In this document: positions 1 to 7,269 of the stretch, piece after piece | Position numbering within the stretch: position 1 is the stretch's first letter | How the letters are laid out: the number at the start of each line of letters is the position of its first letter | Assembly: GCA_027577415.1 (NCBI GenBank) | Contig: JANBQS010000404.1 | Location: forward strand, 1 to 18,804 | DNA length: 18,804 bases | Origin: Coemansia sp. RSA 922 | Lineage: Eukaryota; Kickxellomycota; Kickxellomycetes; Kickxellales; Kickxellaceae | Direction of reading: 5' to 3' | Notes under the pieces: generated by a model | What the model was told of the DNA's origin: nothing | What the model saw: the letters and a program-made list of their open reading frames with translations, nothing else | Databases searched by the model: none | Program-made: the position numbers and the translations under genes

Positions 1-1267
1 ACCTGAATCGCAAATTACTGAAATCACAGCCACGTTTAGAAAGAAAGTTGGTAATTTCAGGTATCAAGATGTCCCCCTCTGTTTCTTGGAAGCAATGACT
101 GCTCTTCCAGTCACAAAACCTCATCAACCTGTTATCAGCTCCTGAAAACACTATGCCATCGCTATTGACCACCAGCGAGTTGATAATAGAGCTGTTGCCT
201 TGGTCAAAATTCTGTACAAACTCTCCCTTGGGACACCACCACTGCTTGACGTTATCAGAGCTGGCACTGGCAAATCCAAATTGGGTTGGGTGGAGGGCCA
301 ATGTGTGCACAGATTTTTTATGGTGTGTCAGAGTAGTCATAGATTTGCCAGCAGTGAGGTCCCACAGCCTGACTGTAGAGTTCATAGATGCCAAGATGAC
401 CTGTGGATCAGCCTCCTGGCACTGCACTAACGATATGGTCGATTTGTGGCTGGCCAAGACATGTATCTGTTGCTTTGTGCAAATATCCCACACCCTTACC
501 ACAGAGTCTCTGCTGCCAGTAACCAAAAGGTCAAGAACTGGGTGCAGTGCCAAAGTGTAGACACCTGAGAGATGGCCATGATACTGTCTGACTACTTTGT
601 TGGTCTCCAAGTCCCAGTACTTGACCTGCTTGTCCTCATCACACGAAAACAAATAAGGGTGGCATGCTGATACAGCTAGTCTGTGGACTGGTGATATGTG
701 ACTGGTGAGTGTGAGCTTCAGTGTGCCTGAGGCCAAGTCCCAGATTTTGATCATGCAGTTGACTGAGCCCAAAGTGAACCACTTGTTGTCAGGCTCAATG
801 GCCAATGAGCGGACCCATCCGAGGTGGCTGCTGATAACCTGCACCATATGCCACGGCACATGCCACTCAGGCTGCACAGGCTTATAATTACACTTATGCA
901 CCAAATGCTGTCCTGCGGCTGCTGCTGCTGCCTGCTTGTCATTTAACTGGCAGCTAGCCTTATCAGCAGCAGCCAAAACCAAGTTGCAAGTCAGCTGTTT
1001 CACTTTTTTGGTGGCCCATGTCTTTGACTGCTTTCCTGATAGCCTGTCCAGCACCTTTTGCACTTCTTCATCAACGTTTGTAACATCCATGGCTGGTCTA
1101 GCAGTAGCGAGTGTGAGTTGAATACTTGTAGACAGATTGGAGGATTGTGTTCTGGGGTTTTCAGTGTCACAGGGTAATTCACCTGTAAATATATATTCAT
1201 TGCAGTACTTTGTTGCTATGTTTGTGGAACGGCTCTTCATGTGAGCATCAGCGGTGAGTGCCAGCAT
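1..1267 (-). CDS. PRP46: Prp46/PLRG1-like WD40 splicing factor, 3' end cut by window edge
   Basis: Prp46/PLRG1 is a WD40 propeller protein of the Prp19-associated (NTC) part of the spliceosome in the nucleus. The minus strand is open without introns for 422 codons from the ATG at 1265-1267 to the window edge, so the C-terminus is missing. Family landmarks are clear: WHVPW and SHLGWVR at residues 136-153, IKIWDLASG near 173-181, HPYLFSC at 203-209, [11 protein letters not shown] near 211-221, a [10 protein letters not shown] blade near 299-308 and LTHHKKSV near 313-320. An Ala run at 113-118 comes from a GCA-type repeat. Frame homology seems to start slightly upstream of the ATG (a GTH and ALTADA stretch resembling the PLRG1 N-terminal half), but TAA at 1310-1312 closes the frame, so the normal N-terminus is absent or in another exon. 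Several invariant residues are changed: SADRT becomes SVNCM, and the GH of three blades becomes SH. It may be a diverged paralogue or a decaying copy. Family assignment is sure; function of this copy is not. Confidence 0.85.
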   Translation of the reverse strand, partial: MLALTADAHMKSRSTNIATKYCNEYIFTGELPCDTENPRTQSSNLSTSIQLTLATARPAMDVTNVDEEVQKVLDRLSGKQSKTWATKKVKQLTCNLVLAAADKASCQLNDKQAAAAAAGQHLVHKCNYKPVQPEWHVPWHMVQVISSHLGWVRSLAIEPDNKWFTLGSVNCMIKIWDLASGTLKLTLTSHISPVHRLAVSACHPYLFSCDEDKQVKYWDLETNKVVRQYHGHLSGVYTLALHPVLDLLVTGSRDSVVRVWDICTKQQIHVLASHKSTISLVQCQEADPQVILASMNSTVRLWDLTAGKSMTTLTHHKKSVHTLALHPTQFGFASASSDNVKQWWCPKGEFVQNFDQGNSSIINSLVVNSDGIVFSGADNRLMRFCDWKSSHCFQETEGDILIPEITNFLSKRGCDFSNLRFR

Positions 1268-1812
1268 CAATGTGCCCTGGAACAAACCATGGGTCCCATG
1301 CACAACCACTTATACTAGCAGTTCTAGTGAGTACAAGATCGCCTAAAGCTTGTGCATATAATGGCAACCAAGACCGATAATGACCAGTTTATTGCAAACA
1401 TGTATGTCCATGAGTGCTAGAGTATAAATATTCATAGGAATTTGGGTTTACTACTAGGTGGTGGTATATCACCACTTGCATTCAATAAATACCACATTAA
1501 ATACACATAATACTCAAGATATTTAAGCGTTCTAACATTGTCACTAAGAAGCTCACACCATTGCAAGAGAAAGCCATGAACTGGGTGCTGCAATGTTGAC
1601 AACAGACAAGCAGCGACCCTCAAAGAATCAGTGTGAAGACCCATCTTCACCAACCAGCCGCCAATATTAACAGCAATAATAATAATAACCATTTCCACGT
1701 CACATAGATAATTTCACTTTTTCTGGACAATATGTTTGAAAGACTTCCATATAAAGCAACTGATTATACAAAATGCCGGTTCGGCTTGACTCAGGATCGC
1801 CACAATGGCTCA

Positions 1813-2261
1813 TTAGCACCACTTTTGTTGAAGATACTGTCTCGCTAGCTTTATAACTTTAATTTTCAATAGTAGGTTAGGCTGGTAGCCGGAACAGCCT
1901 TGTTTTATTTCCATTCCCCCATGTTGGAGGATATACAGAGTGTGCTTATTGCGTGGCTTGTAACCACGATTAAGATCGACATAGAAGCAGATATGCAAAT
2001 CACCCACTGCTAGCTTTGTGCAAGAAAATGGAGCAATGTAATCGAGCTCTGGCATTGTGAAGAGGCTGGCAGCGATACAACTTTCCACCAAAAAAAAAAA
2101 AAAAACAAACAAAAGAAGGAAATTTAAATAACTTACACGAGGCGATTCAGAGGTTCTCTCCACTCCTTAACTTACCTTTCGGGCGGACCTTCCACGGCTT
2201 GTGTGTGTGTATGTGCATTTGCTGCATGCTTTAAGCTGCATGTCTTGTGCGTTCCTAGCAT
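1813..2261 (-). CDS. Candidate two-exon small gene, unrecognised
   Basis: This is a weak model. Exon 1 would run from the ATG at 2259-2261 to 2176, ending GAAAG before a consensus GTAAG donor. The intron 2066-2175 (110 bases) contains a T16 tract on the sense strand and ends in CAG. Exon 2 runs from 2065 to the TAA at 1813-1815. Joining at these sites keeps the frame and gives 112 residues; the second exon reads MPELDYIAPF and later YKPRNKHTLY. A second GTAAGT lies 33-38 bases further inside the intron. I recognise no family, and the frame match has a one-in-three chance of arising at random. No TATA element on the correct strand is evident. Confidence 0.2.
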
Positions 2262-2569
2262 ATCCTGTGCGAGTCAAAGCCGTGGTCGATGCGCTATGAA
2301 CGTCATATATGTGAGCAAAATAGAAAGCTGAAAACGGCACTTGACACAAGTATAAAATAATAATAACAATAATAAAGAAAAGAGCATAATGAAACAAAAG
2401 AGAAAAGAAAGGCGGGTGCTGTCGTTTCCTCTATCCCCTGACGGATCCTTCCCCCCTCGAGCTTATTCCCATCCCTCTCTAACGGCTCACAGCTTCCAGT
2501 CAGACTCTCACTGGCGGAATAGCTCATGTGCTTGATTGGGGCCAAGTACAATTGTATTTTACGCGCTGC

Positions 2570-2623
2570 ACGCGTTAGGCTTGCCATTTTTGTGAGTGAC
2601 ATGTCTGACGCGTCAAAACGCGT
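2570..2623. promoter_or_regulatory. Cluster of three ACGCGT (MCB-type) boxes
   Basis: ACGCGT occurs at 2570-2575, 2608-2613 and 2618-2623, with a fourth copy at 2968-2973. Two copies sit in larger perfect palindromes: GACGCGTC at 2607-2614 and AAAACGCGTTTT at 2615-2626. In fungi ACGCGT is the core of the MluI cell-cycle box bound by MBF-type (Mbp1/Swi6) factors at G1/S. Which gene would be served is unclear: the nearest certain one is the plus-strand gene at 3087, about 460 bases away. The presence of the motif is seen directly; its function is inferred. Confidence 0.4.
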
Positions 2624-2933
2624 TTTCTACTGCGATCATGCGCGGAGAACAAAGCTCCCCACTTTCCCGCATTAAGGGTCCGCCTATCGGCGCTTGTGGA
2701 GCTGGAACCAGCTCCAGCTCTGGCACCTGCGCCTGGTTGTATTATACTTGTTGATTGTTTTTGGTTACTAACTTGGCTGTTTGACAAGTCGGACGGGGCA
2801 TATTTGGGCTCATTCGGAAGCTCAAGTTCAGCAGAGCACAACTGTGCAACTTCAAAAGTTGGCGGTTACGTGTTCGATTCACCGCCTTGAACGGCCGCTT
2901 TTGGACAAAGAAAGGACAGGGTATTGGAACTGA

Positions 2934-3010
2934 TTACGTCATTTTTCAGACCAAATCAAGAGGCGAAACGCGTCACGTAAAATTTCATTTACAGCCGATT
3001 TGTATTTAAA
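2934..3010 (+). promoter_or_regulatory. Core promoter of the repeat-bearing secreted orphan
   Basis: A TATTTAAA element at 3003-3010 lies 77 bases before the ATG at 3087, followed by a pyrimidine-rich leader. Upstream are a CRE/ATF-like TTACGTCA at 2934-2941 and an ACGCGTCACGTAA stretch from 2968 that joins an MCB core to a CACGT-type half site. Confidence 0.55.
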
Positions 3011-3086
3011 CCCGCCTACGCTCCCGTCGCCTGTCCGTCCTCTTTCTTTTTTCTTTACTTCACCACACTTTTGTTTTAAAGTAACC

Positions 3087-4139
3087 ATGCGCTTCTCGCA
3101 CTTTTTCTTTTTTGTTTCCCTGTTGTTTGCTTTGGCTCAGAGCAGCGTGGCTCACTTCGCCCCTGCCGCCGCTCACTTGCCCGCTTCTGCTGCCTCCCCA
3201 ACTTTCTGCGGCACTAGGCAGGCCGCTCCCTCCCCCGTGCCTACTACACCATCAATCTTGCTGCCCATTGACAGCGACTCGGCAACACCGGCGACCCGCC
3301 CCGCCAAATTTTTACAGAGCAGAAGACGGCCATTTGCCATGCTTCTGTTGGCGGCGTTTGCTCTCGTAGCAGGGCACTTGTTGTCCACGCCACTATCTGT
3401 TGAGGCCGCCGAGCGCGTTGAGACGATTAAGGTCGTTGACGCCGCCAAGCGCGTCGAGACGATTAAGGTCGTTGACGCCGCCAAGCGCGTCGAGACGATT
3501 AAGGTCGTTGACGCCGCCGAGCGCGTCGAGACGGTTGAGACTGTTGAGGCTGCCCAGCGTGCCGTGCCTGTTGCAGCTGCTGTAACAGCCGAGCCAGGTA
3601 TTGTCATATCCGACGCCGTGCCAGACACCGAGGTACACTTTGTGCCTGCTACAATCAAAGTCGGCAAGGCGCATGCTGCTGCATGCAAAACCGAGGCCTG
3701 CGCAAAAGATCTTCTAAAGAAAGTTGAAGCCGCACACTGCGCCATTGGCACCCGCGACTTTGATGACGTGATGTACCTTGCAATCGTCGCAGACCTCGGG
3801 CTGGATATAGCCGCTGAAGAAGAGAGGAACCTGGCCAGAAATGCTGCGCAAGATATTGTGGCATATTGCAATTCCAGTGTCAATCGGGCTGAGCTGATTG
3901 CTGGTGACGCCGCTACTATAGCCGATCGCATCTACATGCTCAGCAATTGCAGCTGGGACGACCTTGAGAATCTGGCTCTTTATGAACACGCTGCAATTTT
4001 GGCGCTGCATAGCGCACGCTGGCGGGCGACCGCTTGGGAAGCTCTTACCGAAGAGCATGCCAAACGTATGACACCTGGAACAGCGTGGTTGAAAAGCACC
4101 ACAAGCAGCGATAGACACATTCGGTTTGCTGATGATTAG
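3087..4139 (+). CDS. Unrecognised secreted protein with 12-residue tandem repeats
   Basis: The product has 350 residues and I do not recognise its family. The ATG at 3087 follows GTAACC and a TATA/pyrimidine leader; the frame is open upstream to 3000 but has no earlier ATG. Residues 1-22 form a classical signal peptide (MRFSHFFFFV, cleavage likely near SSVA). A Pro/Ala/Ser-rich linker follows, then a basic patch (QSRRR, about 77-81) and a second hydrophobic stretch at about 84-104. Residues 107-154 hold four copies of a 12-residue unit of the form AAKRVETIKVVD; the first three are nearly identical and the fourth has diverged. The remaining 190 residues look alpha-helical, with several Cys, including a pair in ACKTEAC and singles near AHC, AYC and SNC. 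It ends in a polar tail. Secretion or membrane anchoring is plausible; the function is unknown. Confidence 0.8.
   Translation: MRFSHFFFFVSLLFALAQSSVAHFAPAAAHLPASAASPTFCGTRQAAPSPVPTTPSILLPIDSDSATPATRPAKFLQSRRRPFAMLLLAAFALVAGHLLSTPLSVEAAERVETIKVVDAAKRVETIKVVDAAKRVETIKVVDAAERVETVETVEAAQRAVPVAAAVTAEPGIVISDAVPDTEVHFVPATIKVGKAHAAACKTEACAKDLLKKVEAAHCAIGTRDFDDVMYLAIVADLGLDIAAEEERNLARNAAQDIVAYCNSSVNRAELIAGDAATIADRIYMLSNCSWDDLENLALYEHAAILALHSARWRATAWEALTEEHAKRMTPGTAWLKSTTSSDRHIRFADD
3405..3548 (+). repeat. 36-bp coding minisatellite, four units
   Basis: Units are 3405-3440, 3441-3476, 3477-3512 and 3513-3548. The second and third are identical base for base; the first differs at two positions; the fourth keeps its first 21 bases and then diverges. 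The period is exactly 12 codons, so gain or loss of a unit keeps the frame. The following GCT GCC CAG CGT looks like the start of a fifth, decayed unit. Confidence 0.95.
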
Positions 4140-5271
4140 TCCCCGCTAGCGAGCCTTCCAGGCAAATATTGCACTCTAATAGGTTTTCATTTTTTTCTTT
4201 TAATTAACATCTTTTATTAGTACAAAACTGTGATAGTCTGTCACCGGCTCGTAAAGTAGTCGAGTGTAAAAATGTTTGCATTGTAGAATGTGGCGGTATG
4301 CGTGCAGATCCCTTCTCTCGCTTGGGTAAATCCCCGAGCGACAAACCCTGTTTCTGGTTGTCATCAATGAGCTCGCCCCGTAGTAGCTTCCTGTGCAATA
4401 TGCCAAATAGCCGCGTTGGCGTGTGTATATATGGAGAAAGAGGAGAATAAAAAATAAAGTGCAGAATAAAAACAAAAAATAAAGAGCAAGAGAGAAGAGA
4501 AAGACGGTTGAGCGTTGCTCTGCCTTCTCCCTTCCTAGCGGCTCTTTCACAAGCGCATTCAGTGTCGAACTTGTGAGCATTACTAGGAGTTTTCACTGGT
4601 GTGCCTCACTCAGCCAAGCTAGCCTGTCACTCGGCCTGATTAAAAACAAGAACAGCAGCCCTTGGGACCTATGTGCCTAGCGTTGGTTCTTACTGCGCAT
4701 GAAACAGTCCGCCGGCATTGTCGGTCCGAATCTACGGTGGGGAATAAGGGTACACCCTTTGTTTTCCGGTCCGTAGGGCATAGGATCACGGACCCTCTGT
4801 CGATAACAGTTTTTCTTGCGATCAACAGCATCTGTACTTGTAGCCCACCTATGCTCTTAGCCTAACTAGGTGTTCTTGGTGCTGTTGAGAAGCTAAAAAT
4901 CAGCGGAACACAACGATTTTGACATCGATACCGTTGCCTACACGCCTTTAGCATATAGACACATACTCCCTCGCTCCTTCGATCGACCAAAAATATACGC
5001 CAGACATTCGGCTTAAAATTTTTATTAATATGGCTGGAATCTAAGGTCCAGTTTAATTAGACGAGGGGTTGATGGCGTACGTAATGCCGTGGGTCGCTTA
5101 GGCAACACGGTCCTGGCTTTTCACCTGGTGACTCGCCAAGACGTAGTCTGGACTTGTTTATAGATAAAACCATGGACACTCGCTCTAACTTCTGTTCTTT
5201 TCTTGCCAAACTTTTTTCATATATTCCTTTTTACCTCTTTTTGTTAAAGGTCTTGTTTACTTGGTTTCACC
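4140..5271. other. Intergenic region, no convincing gene
   Basis: Two overlapping minus-strand frames at about 4200-4596 run through a pyrimidine-rich stretch and give Phe/Leu-rich hydrophobic runs; one has an ATG at 4578-4580 (126 codons, one possible membrane segment), the other only a GTG start. I treat neither as real. The section 4600-5150 shows no open frame of note and no RNA gene I can recognise. TATAGATAA at 5159-5167 is a possible TATA element for the gene at 5272. An ATG at 5172 opens a 58-codon frame that overlaps the start of that gene in another phase and could act as an upstream ORF if the transcript includes it. Confidence 0.5.
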
Positions 5272-6219
5272 ATGCTTACTCGTATTCGCCACACTCTTTC
5301 CTCAGCGCGACTGAAGACACGCTCTGTCTGTACCCGCCTTGCACATAAGAGCTCTGTTTTGTCCCTTTTCCCCTCTAGAACTCCTTCCTCCTCTGACACG
5401 CTTGTGGCCACGGATATCGATACACTCGACTTTACTTTGACCCTCGCTCACACCAATGTGTACTCGTTTGGGAATCTGATCGAGGATATGTTTGCGGACA
5501 TTTTCCCTGTTGTTGCTGGCAACGACGAAATCTACACCATTGATGACACGGCAGAATACTTTGGCACCAAGCTCGTTGATGACCATTGTGATGTGATTAG
5601 CTCAGAGCATGGCGAGGCTGTGGAGGTCAATGCCGGAGCCAAGGTCATTGCTTCCGCTAAACGATACTCGATACTCAGCGTAATTTTCAGCGATGTTGAC
5701 TGCTTTTCAATGGTTAGTCTTGAGTTTAGTACCGACAGCGACAGCAGCCACGCTCTTGAATCAAACGTTGATTTGGAAGGCCAGGACTCTGATGTTGTCA
5801 CCAAAAACGTTACCAACAACCACAGCATCACTAAGAGTATTGCCGATGATTGCAGTGTTGCCAGCATCAATTCAAAGCGGTCTGAAACCATGGCCATAGC
5901 AGATGAAGCCAAGGCTTTCTTCAGCGGACTAAGCGAAAGAGATCGCTCTACACTTAGTATTGCCCTTTGCGTGGTAATTGAAGAGAGCGTGGGCAAGGCG
6001 GTGCCTCGCGTAGAGTACGTTAAAGTAAACTGCGTGGTCAGGATGGCACTCAGATTTAGAGCCCGTGGTGAGATGAACATTACACCCGAGGTGCTTCTCA
6101 TGGCCGCTGGCATTAATATGCTGGGCATTGATGATGCGCTAGACTGGCTATATCCGGTTATTGAAAAGTTTTGCCACATGCACTTGTACAACAAAGGACT
6201 AGGCTGTGGTTTTGCCTAA
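5272..6219 (+). CDS. Unrecognised 315-residue protein, basic N-terminus
   Basis: The ATG at 5272 lies in a good context (TTTCACCATG) after a pyrimidine-rich leader. The first 45 residues are rich in Arg, Ser, Thr and Leu and contain no acidic residue (MLTRIRHTLS, then RLKTRSVCTRLAHKSS), which is the make-up of a mitochondrial presequence, though this is only an inference. Residues 46-210 are acidic and Ser/Asp-rich and probably partly disordered. The last 100 residues look helical, with a SERDRSTLS stretch, a MNITPEVLLMAAG segment and an IDDALDWL motif before the C-terminus. I recognise no family. Together with the gene at 3087 it forms a same-strand pair of orphans with similar leaders, but sequence similarity between them is too weak to call them paralogues. 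No introns are needed. Confidence 0.75.
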   Translation: MLTRIRHTLSSARLKTRSVCTRLAHKSSVLSLFPSRTPSSSDTLVATDIDTLDFTLTLAHTNVYSFGNLIEDMFADIFPVVAGNDEIYTIDDTAEYFGTKLVDDHCDVISSEHGEAVEVNAGAKVIASAKRYSILSVIFSDVDCFSMVSLEFSTDSDSSHALESNVDLEGQDSDVVTKNVTNNHSITKSIADDCSVASINSKRSETMAIADEAKAFFSGLSERDRSTLSIALCVVIEESVGKAVPRVEYVKVNCVVRMALRFRARGEMNITPEVLLMAAGINMLGIDDALDWLYPVIEKFCHMHLYNKGLGCGFA

Positions 6220-6624
6220 ATTTCTTCTCTTTTCAGTTTCTCTTTCCCCACTCAAATGCATCTCTTTTAATTAAATTTAAATATGTGCGATGATGCCCAA
6301 CTCTATCAACTGCTAGATAGATGGATGTTCGTTGCACTTGTGTGTAGTAAATAATTACACTGTGGTATAATAAGAGACGTTGATGCCTTTTTCTCAGCTG
6401 GCACCTTGATGGCAGCATATTCACCCATTTTAAGAGTACACACGCGAGGCCGATGGTAGTAGAAACATACCAGCCTGGCTGGACATTTAGCGTGTGTAGA
6501 TGTAGTACTTTTGTGCAAGTAATTTCATGGGGAGTATAAAGACAAGGCCATGCGCCAGAGCACGTCTGCCGAGTTCGCTTTTTTTTTATACATATTATAT
6601 TGGTATATTAATAGAACATTGATC
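6220..6624. other. Convergent intergenic spacer
   Basis: This AT-rich spacer lies between the stop codons of the plus-strand gene ending at 6219 and the minus-strand gene ending at 6625. It contains TTAATTAAATTTAAATATG near 6268 and AT-rich stretches near 6590-6612, consistent with 3'-end signals on both sides. No gene is visible. Confidence 0.5.
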
Positions 6625-7269
6625 TCACTCGATGTTGTTGCTAAAAAGGTGAAGGGTTCTACCGCGAACTTCAACGGTTCTCGGTATTTTTGGCACACTT
6701 TTGTCAACAAGAACCTTGGCGCTACCCATGGAGAAGTTGCCCGCTGCTTTAAACACAATATCAAGAACGGTGCCATACGGAGACAACGCATTGTAAGTAT
6801 CCTTTGTATGGCTTGGAAAAGGAGCAGCATCAAGTCCACAGACATAGACATTGGCCAAGGAGTTCGTGTAGGCAGTAAGTCGCTTGCAAGGTACTGGGTT
6901 TCCCTTGACCAGGATAGTTGTCGCCTCGAGAGTGGCCATGTCTTTATCATTGCAGACAGAAATGATGCCTACCTTTGGCCTTGACTTGATAACGGCTACT
7001 GTCACATCTGTCGTGTCGACCTGTAGGCTGGCGTCGAGCCATCCGATGCTTGAGGTTCCTTTGGGAATGCTGTAAGTGCAGTAGCGTGTGTACGGGATTT
7101 CGCTTACAATTTGGACTGGTAGCTCCTTGTAATTGAGCTCGCCGCCAGAAAGAGTGTTGAACGTATTGAATCTTTCCAACTTTGTGCCTTGAGAAACTCC
7201 ATGCCTAGTTGCTGCAGGGGCTCTGCGTCCAGATCCTCCAGGCTGTATATGTCCATTGGGTAACGCCAT
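6625..7269 (-). CDS. RRM-like protein of unknown role
   Basis: The product has 214 residues, from the ATG at 7267-7269 (context CGCCATGG) to TGA at 6625-6627. The first 45 residues are Gly/Ala/Arg-rich and probably disordered. The C-terminal part fits the RRM pattern: VYVCGL (141-146) as the RNP2 strand, a helix ending LSPYG (162-166), TVLDIVF (167-173), GSAKVLVDK (182-190) in the RNP1 strand position, and TLHLFS (205-210) as the last strand. The preceding part (about 88-131) could be the end of a second, more diverged RRM-like domain: strand KVGIISVCN, helix DKDMATLEA, strand ILVKGNPVPCKRL. The RNP1 position lacks the usual aromatic pair, so RNA binding is uncertain. The 5' leader on this strand is pyrimidine-rich. 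The gag-like ORF1 proteins of some non-LTR elements have similar RRMs, but no reverse transcriptase lies nearby. Confidence 0.6.
   Translation of the reverse strand: MALPNGHIQPGGSGRRAPAATRHGVSQGTKLERFNTFNTLSGGELNYKELPVQIVSEIPYTRYCTYSIPKGTSSIGWLDASLQVDTTDVTVAVIKSRPKVGIISVCNDKDMATLEATTILVKGNPVPCKRLTAYTNSLANVYVCGLDAAPFPSHTKDTYNALSPYGTVLDIVFKAAGNFSMGSAKVLVDKSVPKIPRTVEVRGRTLHLFSNNIE

Larger units (their letters stand above)
1268..3086. other. Long region without a secure gene
   Basis: No long coding frame is convincing here. The region is AT-rich up to about 2.5 kb, with simple repeats: a TAA/ATA-type stretch near 1670-1690, a GT-rich stretch near 2200-2215 and an A16 run at 2090-2105. A minus-strand frame of 86 codons from the ATG at 1692 down to 1432 has no family I recognise. 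Another minus-strand frame starts at 2602 or 2586 with a basic presequence-like stretch (MASLTRAARK) but degenerates into a low-complexity tail. The right part (2570-3010) contains four ACGCGT boxes and a TATA element serving the gene at 3087. Confidence 0.5.

Noticed and set aside
1432..1692. 86-codon minus-strand frame upstream of the Prp46-like gene
   Set aside because: No family recognised and no promoter signal. The isoleucine run comes from a simple TAA-type repeat. It may be chance or an old fragment.
3173..3931. 252-codon minus-strand open frame over the repeat-bearing gene
   Set aside because: It is the antisense of a GC-rich repeated coding region. Its apparent Ser/Thr/Ala repeats are the complement of the real repeats, while the plus strand has a signal peptide, leader and TATA element.
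4204..4596. Two overlapping minus-strand frames with hydrophobic runs
   Set aside because: The hydrophobic part is the translation of a pyrimidine-rich tract. One frame lacks an ATG at its start, and neither has a recognisable product.
5532..6194. 220-codon minus-strand open frame
   Set aside because: It overlaps the 315-residue plus-strand gene entirely. The plus strand has the better start context and leader, and the antisense product has no recognisable features.
6525..6984. Plus- and minus-strand frames overlapping the RRM-like gene
   Set aside because: They lie in other phases over the same coding sequence, lack a supported start and show no domain pattern.
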